In this document: positions 11,101 to 21,464 of the stretch, in pieces | Layout: the number at the start of each line of letters is the position of its first letter | How positions within the stretch are numbered: the stretch's first letter is position 1 | From: Catonia carolina | Taxonomy: Eukaryota > Arthropoda > Insecta > Hemiptera > Achilidae | Reading direction: 5' to 3' | NCBI GenBank assembly: GCA_035578175.1 | Contig: JAQMRL010000014.1 | Coordinates: forward strand, 11,570,274-11,634,273 | DNA: 64,000 bases | Translations under genes and position numbers: made by a program | Notes under the pieces: generated by a model | Database searches by the model: none | The model's input: the letters and a program-made list of their open reading frames with translations, nothing else | What the model was told of the DNA's origin: nothing

Positions 11101-11710
11101 TTATGACAAAACCATTAGTGATTTTTGTATATACTCTTTAAGAAGAATCAAATGACACTAATTTTGTTTCCAAATTCCAAGTTTGATTTCTTGACTTCTG
11201 GTTTTGGGCCACTTCTGGTGGAATCCGGAACTTCAAACCCAATGATTTCTGTATCTACTCTTTAAGAGGAATCTAATAACACTATTTTTGTGTCCAAATT
11301 TCGACTTTGATTACTTGACTTTGAACTTCGTGCCACTTCTGGTCGAAACCAGAATTTCAAACTCAATTCAAACCTACTAACTTTTTGTGTAGATTACGAA
11401 TTCCAAAACAGTTTCTTGTTATCTCTTGTAGTTTCTGACTTTTGATTTCTTGACTTCCAGTTTTGGGCCACTTCCAGTCAAAACTGGAACTCAAACCTAA
11501 TGATTTCTGTACCTACTCTATAAGAGGAATCGAATATAATTATTTTTGTTTCCAAATTTTGACTTTGAGTTCTTAACGTCCAGTTTTGGGCCACTTTCGA
11601 TCGAAACCAGAACTTTAAATTCAATCCAGGCCAATTACCTTTTTGTGTAGATTACGAATCCGACAAATTGTTTGTTGCTATCTCTTGTAGTTTCTGAAAT
11701 CTAGGTGTGA
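11100..11710. repeat. Diverged tandem repeat, about 3 units
   Basis: A unit of roughly 200 bp, with phrases TTTCTGTATCTACTCTTTAA, TTTTGGGCCACTTCTGGT and GTGTAGATTACGAATTC, recurs about three times with many differences. The same unit appears once more at 14280-14377 and 15087-15180, split by a Tigger-like insertion. Confidence 0.6.
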
Positions 11711-12818
11711 TGGACAGATAAAGGAAAATGATAAATGACAATTTTTAAAATTGCCTCCAATAATTTTGCTAAAATTTTTCTAGGAATCAAACAAAGGACC
11801 TTCTAATAAATATTTTGTTTTTGTTCAGTAAAAGTCAGATAAGGTAACCTATAAAGCAGAGGTCCATTTTGATTCCCAGTTAGAGTAGAGAAATTATTAC
11901 AAGTCAAAACTCATAGTTGGACTAATGACCAAGATGTTGATGGAACTAAAAAAAAAAGTTTATAGTTGACACAGCTACATCTGTTGGTGAAATGGCACAA
12001 ACTTATATCGTTTCACTCCATCTCTGCGTCCTGCTGAGTAATCATTTCCAAAATTCCTTTTTATCAACGCCAGCTACTCTTCCCTTCTGCACGCCACTAG
12101 ATCCTACGGAGGCATCCCCGAAATCACCAAGACCTCTGTAGATACAGTAGAAGATGATATATCAAAGAATAGCTATTATAACATATCAACACTATGAATC
12201 ATACCATAAAATTTCATTCTATTCAAAAATTGATTTTAATAAAAAATTAAGTCGACCTGAAATTTATTTTTATCTTATTTTTCCATAATGGCATTATAAT
12301 ATAGGCTTAAATTATAGGAACATTAATGAATGTCAGTTAAATTATTTCCAAAAATAGGAGCAATAATTATATAATTTCAAAACATCACTAAAAATAAGAA
12401 AAATTAAAAATTTTTTTTAAAAATTTATAAACAAGTTTACCGTCACGTATAATTTATAATTATAACTTTAAAAACTTGCCAATGTCTTAATAAGTTAAAA
12501 TTACTAGTGTATTATTAAAATAATATATTATCATGTAAATTATTAATTATAGTTATATTATAAATAGTTATTTATTATTAGATAATTTTATAATTACCAT
12601 ATAAATAAGTTAGTAATACTATAGTTATTTTGTTTAAGTTTTAGGTTATATTATTTTTAGGTTAGGTTTAATAATTAATCAAAATATACGATTACTTTTG
12701 TACAGATATTAAATAATTCATGTTTTAGATTTTCTAAAAAATAAATAATTAAGAAAAATAGAATGCTAATCTGAGTAATATTATTTAAAAAATTGTTTTT
12801 GTATAATCAGCAGGTACC
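11711..12818. other. AT-rich intergenic DNA
   Basis: Very AT-rich (especially 12200-12780). No open frame, RNA gene or recognised repeat. Confidence 0.4.
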
Positions 12819-12820
12819 TA

Positions 12821-13779
12821 CAGTCGCTTGCACGTTCAGTTGACGTAATGGATCTTTTGGAAATCGTCACTGCTATTAGCGCAACTAAAAACATCAATTA
12901 AAGGTATCTGGAAGCGTATATAAACATATTTTTTAAACCTCTATAGAAAACGTATTTTTTAAGGTAAAACTACAATTTAAGTTTTGCTTAACAGAAAAAA
13001 GTTATGTATTATGTAGAATGTTTAATGATTTGTTAAAAAATAAAAAAACTGTAAAAACATTTTCTTGTATAAGAGGGGGTTAAAATAAATATCTTGTCTA
13101 TTTTACTGCAGACCTACTAATGCCTTCTCCACATTCTCTCAACAAACTTTCTAAACACTGTGTGATAAATGTAAACAAATGACGCAATCGGTTTTTACAA
13201 AATTTTGTTTTTTTTATTCCTATTTGTGTACGTTGCAATCTGTTCAATTTAGAACAATAAGCAACCCCATGACCCAATGAGATGAGGATGATGTGTATGA
13301 CATGTAAATGAGGTGTAGTCTTGTACAGACCCAGGCTGACCATTCCTGAGAGAGTATGGTTAATTGAAGCCCAACCATCAAAGTACACCGGTAACCACAG
13401 TCTAGTATTCAAATCCATATAAAAGTAACTACCTTTACTAGGATTTGAACCAGGAACCTTCGTCTCCGAAAATCAGCTGTTAAACGGCTAATTCTGGCGA
13501 CGACTTTACCTCTAGACCAACCCGGTGGGTTATTGGTTTGGAATCCGCATATGAAATGAGTATAAACTTATTGCGCTAATTATTAGTAGTCATATAGACT
13601 ACTCTATTATAAAGGTTTGTTATCGATAGGGCGTGGAAGGTGGGGAATGTTATTGGTTATGATGGCTTTGATTGATCTAAAAAGCCAATGTTTTTGTATA
13701 TGCTAGTAGCAGTCGGAGCCCCATAGAAATACACTGTCCTATACTGCTCTGTTGTGTCAACTGAACGTGCAAACGACTA
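12821..13779. mobile_element. TIR DNA element carrying a SINE
   Basis: Termini CAGTCGCTTGCACGTTCAGT (12821) and ACTGAACGTGCAAACGACTA (ending 13779) are inverted copies with few mismatches. Both are flanked by TA. No transposase is left; the family is unassigned. A tRNA-derived SINE (13199-13532) is inserted in it, so the element is older than that SINE. Confidence 0.7.
13199..13532 (-). repeat. tRNA-derived SINE (family S1)
   Basis: Read on the - strand it starts AACCCACCGGGTTGGTCTAG, has a B-box-like GGTTCAAATCC, and continues into a ~250-bp body ending near TTCTAAATTGAACAGATTGC. The same order is seen on the + strand at 45206-45697. The tRNA-like head with RNA polymerase III promoter boxes identifies it as a SINE. 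S1 is a local name. Confidence 0.8.
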
Positions 13780-13842
13780 TAGTATAGTGTTCCCCGGTAA
13801 TTACACTGTAAAAGGGACTCAACAAGATATTCAAAAAAAACA

Positions 13843-14010
13843 TTTGCCGCTTGTTGAGTTGATGTTTTTCAGAGGGCTTGAATGCTGATACTTTTTCCAC
13901 TCAGTGAGGAAGACAATTGTAAACCACCTCACTTCTCATTTTAATTAGATGAGCTTCTAAAGGTTCAAACCAATGTTTCAGCTGATGACCTAAGTAACGA
14001 CAACATGGAG
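13843..14010 (+). repeat. Rep-A 3' fragment
   Basis: Last ~165 bp of Rep-A, ending GCTGATGACCTAAGTAACGA. Confidence 0.6.
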
Positions 14011-14377
14011 TTGTTTTATGAAATCTCTTCTTTTTTCAACTACTTGTTTAATTCTACCTGGAATGTTAGAAGAATTACTAATAAGGAACTCGCAACAATA
14101 ATGGAACAAAAGAAAATAGATTTAGTAGTAATAACGGAGAAAAAAAAAATTAAAAAATCCCTTTCATGATGCGTCTGATGGGAATTTTTTCTAAAGAAAA
14201 AAATTCAGCCTGAGAAATCACATTGCATGATCATTTAACTAGGGGTTATATTCCCTCATAATGAGATCATGCCCACTAAAAAGCTACTCTTTAAGAGAAA
14301 TCGAATGACACTATTTTTAATTCAAAATTTTGACTTTAATTTCTTTCTCTTATCGAAACCGAACTTCAAATCCAATA

Positions 14378-15086
14378 CAGTAAAGTACCGATTATCCGAA
14401 ATAATTAGGGCATGAAAATTTTGGATAACCGATTTTTTCGAATAATCAATCACACTCGGGAAAGGCAATAATAAAAAGATAAATATACTTAGTAGTGAAA
14501 AATATCAATTTTAATAGAGGAAAAACAATGAAAATTGTGAATTTATACAGACACAATCGTAATATATAAAAATAAAATATTTTAAGTTGTTATAAGCAAC
14601 AGAAATGATTTACTTATTGCAGTTCATTGTTTTTAAAAAAAATCACTTTCTGCATTTTTTTGTTGTTTAACATTGTTCTTTCGCTTTAATGCAGCTAGAT
14701 CCCTGACTCGTTTGAGTCGGAAGAGTCTACTTCAGGTTGCATGTCATACCAAATTGAACTTTTTCTAACGCTTCAAATGCTTGATTAGTATTATATTTGT
14801 ATTTTATGAATTTTATGTGAACCAGTTAAATTCGTACAGATAACAGCCGTTATGCGATCTTTACTGATCTTTCGACCGGTAGCAACTGATTCGCGTTTAC
14901 TTGCTAATGTCTTTAAAATCATTAAAAGTTGACGACTTGTAGGCCTAGTACACGTAGCATTGCCTACCAGTAGTACAGTAGTCACAGTAGAAGCAGTACA
15001 GTAGTCGTTCATCTTTTACCTGCACAGTTTGCAGAAAAAAAACTGATTTCAGATAATCTATATTTCAGATAATTGGGGTTTTACTG
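14378..15086 (-). mobile_element. Pogo/Tigger-like element, decayed
   Basis: TIRs CAGTAAAGTACCGATTATCC and, inverted at the right end, GATAATTGGGGTTTTACTG. On the - strand, 15012-14791 encodes a transposase piece with SKRESVATGRKISKDRITAV and CTNLTGSHK, typical of the DDE region of Tigger/pogo transposases. The rest of the transposase is missing. It is inserted in the 200-bp repeat described at 11100. A 340-bp inverted fragment of the same family is at 33763-34103. Confidence 0.8.
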
Positions 15087-15185
15087 TTCAGGCCCACTAG
15101 CTTTCTGTGTTGATTACAAATCTGAAAACAGTTTGTTACTGTTTTGTAGTTTCTGACAACTGGGTGTGACAGACAGATTCGAGAT

Positions 15186-15311
15186 TCAATCCATAAAAAA
15201 GTAATTACCTTAACTAACATTTGAACCAGGAATCTTCATCTCCAAAAATCAGTTGTTAAACAGTTTACTTATAGCTACAAATTTACCATAAGACCAACCC
15301 TGAGGTTAATT
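15186..15311 (-). repeat. SINE S1 head, truncated
   Basis: About 125 bp of the S1 tRNA-like head and adjacent body (inverted B box in ATTTGAACCAGGAATCTTCA). The body is missing. Confidence 0.65.
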
Positions 15312-15395
15312 TTTTAACGAATGGGAAATTATTTTTGTTTATAATGAACGTATACTTAGATTTATAAATCAATATTACAGATATTTTTCAATTAA

Positions 15396-16002
15396 CCCTT
15401 AAAGTGCCAGCGTCCTATTATTAAGACGTCAGCAGTTTTACCAAAAAATGCCGGCGTCTTCCTTTTATTAGTACGTTGACTAAAAAATTCATAGATTTTT
15501 TTATTTTCACATAATTTGTAAAAACAACGTATGAAAATAATCAGTAAGAAATGTAGATTTAAAAAAATACATGTTGAGTTTTTTATGAATGTAATTGATT
15601 CATATTGATTAAAAAAACTAAAAGTTTAATTTTTAAAACTTATATTGCAGTTTTTTTATTTTTTACAATACATAAATGATTTTTTTGTAATTTTTACGTA
15701 AATAAATTGTGTTTAAAGTGATATAAATGAAATTGAAAAACATAATTTTTTAGGGTGATTTTTTTTTAAATTGAAAAGGAAATTTCCACAAAAAATAACT
15801 CCGTATCATTTTATTTTTAAATTGTAAGAAATGTGTTTCAAGTTAAATGTCATGCAAGATCAATTCATTATGAACAAAACAAAGTCATTAAGATACCTTG
15901 AATAAATAGCCATGTTATGGAGAGATAGATGCCACAAATCGCACAAAAGTAGGCTGGCATTTTTCGGTAGGAACTTGCAATATTCTCCTGGCACTGTAAG
16001 GG
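15396..16002. mobile_element. TTAA-flanked element (piggyBac-type MITE)
   Basis: Flanked by TTAA at 15392-15395 and 16003-16006. Termini CCCTTAAAGTGCCAG and CTGGCACTGTAAGGG are inverted copies. The 607 bp carry no transposase. TTAA duplications are the hallmark of piggyBac-type transposition. The open frame at 15912-16109 runs out of the element and is not a gene. Confidence 0.75.
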
Positions 16003-16006
16003 TTAA

Positions 16007-16400
16007 ACAAAAAATAAAATATAAAAATATTATAAAACACTTCCATTATTCAAAGATTGAAACTATAAGATTGGCATTCTATTTTATAAATTTAAATTGT
16101 AATTTTTAAACAAATCACATGACACTGTTAATTATATACTTAAACCACATTAAAATACTTGTTAAATACATTTGAATGATAAAATATAGCATTTAACCAA
16201 AGGACAATATTTAATTACACTTTATTTTGCATCATAGGTGTAAATCATATTATTATTTTTTTATATATAAACTGTTTATATTAAAATAAAATATTATGTA
16301 TAAAAATAATATTTAACATTATTTTTTTATATTACCTGGTAGTTATGTGACTGTCTGAGTTTGTTCCTTCAAGATAAAATTATTTCACCTTAACATGTTG
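16007..16400. other. AT-rich intergenic DNA
   Basis: No gene or recognised repeat; very AT-rich. Confidence 0.4.
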
Positions 16401-16401
16401 T

Positions 16402-16793
16402 TAATCAAACAGGTGGAGTGTCGAATTATTTACACTCAATCTGTTCATCGCAGGGCTAAAATAAATACTTCTGTTTCTTATCACATGGTCAGCCAATTAA
16501 ATGACTGAATCAATTAAGAACAGAAGAGGTAGAGGTGAAAAGACACTAATCAGAGTTAATCTCCTCTGAAAGTAATGAATTTCATTATACAGCCAGACCC
16601 TGTGGTGAATGAAGTGAAGGTGTCATTTGCAGAGTGGAAAATATGTGCTTTTCAGAGGGCCCGGCAAGCTGATAAATGTACTTTTCCACCCAGAGAGGAA
16701 GGCAATGGTAAACACCTCACTCCTCATTTTACTAAGTAAAACCTCTATAGATTCAAACCAGTCTTTTGGCTGATGACCTAAACAACAACATGA
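16402..16793 (+). repeat. Rep-A, left half of a head-to-head pair
   Basis: Complete Rep-A copy ending GGCTGATGACCTAAACAACA. It is followed after a few bases by an inverted copy (16795-17290), so the two form one large inverted repeat with the tails meeting at about 16794. Confidence 0.75.
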
Positions 16794-16794
16794 T

Positions 16795-17290
16795 GTTTAC
16801 ATCATCAACCGAAAGGCTGGTTTGAACCTCTAGAAGATTTACCAAGTAAAATGAGGAGTGAGGTAGTTTACTATTGCCTTCCTCACTGAAAGAAAAAGTA
16901 TACTTATCAGCATGCCAGGCCTTCTGAAAAGCATCTACTTTCCACCATCCAAATAACACCACTAGGTCTGGCTGTACAATGAAATTCATTACTTTCAGAG
17001 GAGATAACTGCAACTAATATCTTTTACACCTCTGCCAATTCTATTTTTTTTAGAGACAGTGAGAAGAATTCTGCAATGCAGACAGTGAGAAGGATGATAC
17101 ATGAAGATGAGTGATGAAAAAATACCAGACCTGACTGGGAATCAAACCTGGGACCCCCGGCCATTTCTGTTCTTAAATGTTTCAGTCTTATAATTGGTTG
17201 ACCATGTCATACTTGCTATGCACTTAATCTGTAATCTATTGCACTTAATCTCCAATTAGCAGATTGAGTGCAAAATAATTTAACACTCCA
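16795..17290 (-). repeat. Rep-A inverted copy, interrupted by a SINE
   Basis: Inverted Rep-A from its 3' tail (CATCAACCGAAAGGCTGGTT) to its 5' end (ACACTCCACCGGCCTGTTAT). It is split at about 17042-17168 by a tRNA-derived SINE. The open frame at 16753-17013 is its translation. Confidence 0.75.
17042..17168 (-). repeat. tRNA-derived SINE (family S2), truncated
   Basis: On the - strand: GGTTTGATTCCC (B-box-like), then TTTTTTCAT and CTGTCTGCATTGCAG, and an A-rich end. The same order occurs in the complete S2 copy at 45453-45634. It splits the Rep-A copy between AAGAACAGAA and CAGAGGTGTAAAAG. Confidence 0.65.
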
Positions 17291-17417
17291 CCGGCCTGTT
17301 ATGGGCAAAACATGTTATTATCAGGTCACAACTTGTCACATATCTTCTTCCCTCTAATGGATTCAATTTATTTATTTTGTAACAGTTGTGAATCTCATAA
17401 TTATAGTTAATAAAAAA

Positions 17418-18217
17418 ATCTGGTGTGAAAAACTCACACGACTTTCTCCTAAAACGACCTAACCTCAAAAAACATATTATTTTAATCATGAGTGAAAGAT
17501 GCAAAATGAAAATCAACTTTAGATTGGCTTAAAAATACAGATAATCAGTCTTTCACGCTAAACTAGGCTCTGTAGAGAAAACGGTTAAATAAAAGTTGTT
17601 GATCTTATAATTTCCTATAAATTTTATTATATACATTTTTGTCATAAAATGCATACTAAGGCTGAAATCTTTAAAAGTTTTTGTGAGGAAACAAACAGAA
17701 AATTGCTAATTACCGCTAAACTAAGCATTATAGAAAAAAATGTTTGAAATAAAAGTTGTACCATTTTAAATTCTCTACAACTTTTATTATGTACATTTTG
17801 CACTAAAATACATATTAAAGCTAGAATCTTAAAAAAACAATCTTTTTACGAGGAAACAAGACTCCCCAAGAATTTCAGCAGGCATGGCGCCTACCCTATC
17901 TTGCAGAGCATAAAAAATTTAGTAACTCAGACGATTGTAAAAAAAAATCGTAGAAGCGGTTTTTGAGAAAATCGCAAAGAAAGTGAAGCATAACATGACT
18001 TCCGGTTGACCGAAGTTTCAAGTTTTAAGTTCATACGATGTTCTGTTCTTGAGATATTCTGCTCACACACATACACACAGATCAATCGCTAAAAACATGT
18101 TTTTTGGGTTCAGGGGGTCTGTAAATGTGTAGATCCGGTGAAAACTCAATTTTGAAAAATCTACATGACAACAATACGTTCTTTCCTATATATTCATCAA
18201 ATAGGCAAGAGAAAGTA
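17418..18217 (-). repeat. Rep-B interspersed repeat
   Basis: Near-complete inverted Rep-B, from CTGGTGTGAAAAACTCACAC to AGGCAAGAGAAAGTAAAAAC, with the CA block and the CAAGAATTTCAGCAGGCATG segment. Confidence 0.7.
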
Positions 18218-18232
18218 AAAACTTATTCTGTT

Positions 18233-18782
18233 AACCCTTTATAGGGCAGTACTACGAGGAAAAATATACATGTTGTGAAATGTTTAATTTTGTTTTATAG
18301 GGACTTGAATAATGTTTTTCTAATGCCAGAAGAGTAAGATATTTCTTTTTTTATGTCAAGCCCTGGTAAGTATACTTACCAAGGAATGTTTTTTGAAATG
18401 GGAATCACATAATATTTAGTGGTAAGAATGCTTATTGAAAGACCTTGTAGCCCTATATAACAGAAAAATGTGTCGAATAACTTAACTTTATATTAGCATG
18501 AATGCTTGGTTTCCCATGAAAAACTGGAATTTTCTAAGCACTGTACAAAAGTAACAACAAAACAACATGGTAGTGTACGCTGGTATGAATCCTTACCACA
18601 TTCGTGTAACTCACAAAGCAAATGGTTGCTGCGCGCTAATTTCAATATGTGGATAGCCTACTTACCAGAGAATATTTATAAAACCATAAAATGCCAATAG
18701 GGGTCAACTGCACGGCTTATTCTTTAAAAAAAATCGACCTTATTTCGAAAGGTAAGTATACCTACCACATACCTATAAACGG
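18233..18782. mobile_element. TTAA-flanked element (piggyBac-type MITE)
   Basis: TTAA at 18229-18232 and 18783-18786. Ends CCCTTTATAGG and CCTATAAACGG are short imperfect inverted repeats. The interior has GGTAAGTATACTTACCAAGG, itself a palindrome. No transposase. The open frame at 18506-18700 shows no known domain. Confidence 0.6.
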
Positions 18783-18917
18783 TTAAAAGCAATATTTTAT
18801 AAAAGCACATAATGTTTTCAGTTTTCATTTACCGCAGTTGTTATTTCAACAGTGCCAATGGCAGAAATGCCACAGCGAGCATCCCCACCTTAAGAAACCG
18901 AAAATCGTGAAGAATTC

Positions 18918-19762
18918 TACAGTCCATCTACTGTAAGAGTACTCCGCACGAGGCAAGCGCCTATAGGTTGTAAACGAAAGTTTTACACTAGTTGGCGCGT
19001 ATCTACCTGTCCGCCGGACAATATTATCTTGCACTACGTTCCATCATAAAAATATCTACATCCAGCTAAAATAAACATTATCCTTTAAGCGTTTTCAATT
19101 ATATCGTTCAGATTGCTTGTAATTATTTTCTACTTTTTAATGTTTACCGCTTTTATCTTTCGAAAACTCAACACATTCACTATCATACATGTTAACAAAA
19201 CAAAGATTACAAAACTTTTCAACTTCATTTTACGAAAAAAATTGAAACGAACCGATACAATACCAAAAGATAACTAATGAAACAAAAAAATGAGTTCTAC
19301 TCGGGCAAGTGCAAACAGTTGTATTAAACTAGTCACAGACATTAATTTTAATGATATGAAGTAAACAATGTGAAATGATAAACAACGAATCACTGGAATT
19401 GTTTAGTCTCCTGTTATAATTCAAGCGCATTATCTTATATTATTACTTGTGACGAAAAATAAAACCGAGTCAATTAAAAACCTACTGATCGTAAATAATA
19501 ATGTAATGAAAAATAACAATGTAAGAGCAACAATAGTAAAAGTTTTAGTTATTAATGGTAAACTAATGTTCGATTTATAAAATATTTTCTAACATGAATA
19601 TTGAACGTGTTTTCATTATAATATTAAGCTTAGAGCGAATTAGTGTTGTATGGAATTTTGTTTTTGATCATGCTGTGCGTATTTTTAATTAATGCGCATG
19701 CTTACTTGTGTTACTAGTTGCCTACATCGGAGTACTCTTAGCGTAGACAGACTATATGTAGA
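18918..19762. mobile_element. Possible TIR element
   Basis: CTACTGTAAGAGTACTCCG near 18925 and its imperfect inverse CGGAGTACTCTTAGCGTAG near 19728 suggest ends of a decayed ~850-bp DNA element. No coding region is left; the TSD is unclear. Confidence 0.4.
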
Positions 19763-20195
19763 GGAGCATGAGTCAGGTCTTACCATCTCGATTATACAGG
19801 GTCCGGCAGAATAATCTGACGATTTTGGAGGGTCAATAAAAAAAGCACGATTCATAGTACAACAAAGTTTAATGGGTCAAATGAAAATTCAAATTATACA
19901 ATTTTACTTACAGCATTTCAATAGTTCACTTTAATATTTCATTTGAAAATTATGTCATCCAAATGTTTCCCATTGTTCCTCACATTCGACTTCCGGTTCA
20001 CGTGAAAGTAAGCTGCTATTTTTTTTGTGCTCTTGTGATCGGTTTAATTTTTTGATCTTTTACTGTGTTTGTGGTTCTTTGTTTTCTGAACTTGTAAAAA
20101 TGTAAGTTTTTTTTATTTTATTGTGTTTCTCATGCGTATTTCCTACATATTTTTATTTGTTTTCTTCAAACTTTGTTGATTTGCCATAACCAACA

Positions 20196-21464
20196 ATGGA
20201 TGGCGATTCTGAAATTGAACCGCTATTAGCTGTGCCTAGTAGTTCTAAATTTCGTCGTCGTTCGGTGAATGAATTAAAAAATTGGCAAAATGATAAAATT
20301 CCCGCCACCAAGAAAAGAACATATGTTTCTCAATCTGACAGTAATGACGATATCAAGTCCAAAAGACCAGCTGTTTCGAATAATAATTTTTTGTTACCAA
20401 TGTCGAATAGATTTTCATCGTTAACCGATAATAACGATAATATGGTCGATAATGATAATCCCGTACAGTTACGTGTTCCGAAACCTGAACCTATTTTCGT
20501 AACAGGAGTAAATTCGATTAAAGAATTGAAGGATATGCTTTCTAGCATTACTAATATTGATTCTACCAATACCGAGGAAAAATTTAAATTTACAACAATG
20601 AAGTCAGGACATACTGTGAAAATATTGCCAGCCGATGTTGAAATTTATAAATTGATAAGAGAAAAGTTTTTAGCTTGTAACGTGAGTCATTATACGTACA
20701 AACTAAAACACGAAAGGTCGTATAGAGTTGTTCTAAGAGGAATGCATCACACGGAAGATACTGATGTCGTTAAAGCTGAGCTCGAACGGTTAGGCCACCA
20801 TGTCAGGTCTATTACTAATGTTCTACATCGTGTAACAAAGGAACCTATGGCATTATTTTTTGTAGATCTGGAGCCAAACAGTAACAATAAGGACATATTT
20901 AACGTGACTCGGTTGAATCATTGTGTAATTCATTTTGAAGCGCCATATAAAAAACGGGAAGTGGTGCAATGTAAAAGGTGCCAACGATTTGGGCACACAA
21001 AAAATTTCTGTAACCGGCCAAGCCGTTGTGTCAAATGTGGTGAGGATCATCCCACTGATGCCTGCAGAAAGCCGTCTACAGTTGTTGCGTTATGTGCAAA
21101 TTGTGGGGAGTCTCATCCTGCAAGCTATAAAGGCTGCAAAGTTTATCAGCAATTTAAACAAAAAATCCATGAACCTTTGCGACGCTCTGGTGATAATTGT
21201 GCTCAACATCAGAATTCTGGTTTAAAAAATGATGGCACGAAAACGACGGTTAACTATGATCAGGTTAGAACGCCGGAGGTTACCTATGCTCAAAAAGCTC
21301 GAGTAAACTCTCAGTCGGCTCATACCCAAGGATTAAATGAAGACATTAATTCGGGGACACTGATTACACTTCTTGATCAAATGCTTCTCCGGGTTGAGAG
21401 AATGGTAGAACGCATGATGGATCGGGTTATTGATCTCTTCATGAGTAAGGTTTCAAATAAATGA
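20196..21464 (+). CDS. LINE ORF1: Gag-like nucleic-acid-binding protein
   Basis: A 422-residue open frame encoding the RNA-binding, particle-forming protein of the LINE. Residues about 165-255 look like the conserved region that precedes zinc knuckles in Jockey-type Gag proteins (SYRVVLRGMHHTEDTDVVKA). Three CCHC-type knuckles follow: C259-x2-C-x4-H-x4-C, C278-x2-C-x3-H-x4-C and C300-x2-C-x3-H-x6-C. The N-terminus is Ser/Asn-rich and the C-terminus has a short Met/Arg-rich helix (MVERMMDRVIDLF). The stop TGA overlaps the ORF2 start in ATGA (21461-21464), which suggests ORF2 is made by termination-reinitiation or a similar coupled mechanism. No stops or frameshifts. Confidence 0.93.
   Translation: MDGDSEIEPLLAVPSSSKFRRRSVNELKNWQNDKIPATKKRTYVSQSDSNDDIKSKRPAVSNNNFLLPMSNRFSSLTDNNDNMVDNDNPVQLRVPKPEPIFVTGVNSIKELKDMLSSITNIDSTNTEEKFKFTTMKSGHTVKILPADVEIYKLIREKFLACNVSHYTYKLKHERSYRVVLRGMHHTEDTDVVKAELERLGHHVRSITNVLHRVTKEPMALFFVDLEPNSNNKDIFNVTRLNHCVIHFEAPYKKREVVQCKRCQRFGHTKNFCNRPSRCVKCGEDHPTDACRKPSTVVALCANCGESHPASYKGCKVYQQFKQKIHEPLRRSGDNCAQHQNSGLKNDGTKTTVNYDQVRTPEVTYAQKARVNSQSAHTQGLNEDINSGTLITLLDQMLLRVERMVERMMDRVIDLFMSKVSNK

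Noticed and set aside
14791..15012. Independent 73-residue gene
   Set aside because: It is a fragment of a Tigger/pogo transposase within a TIR element.
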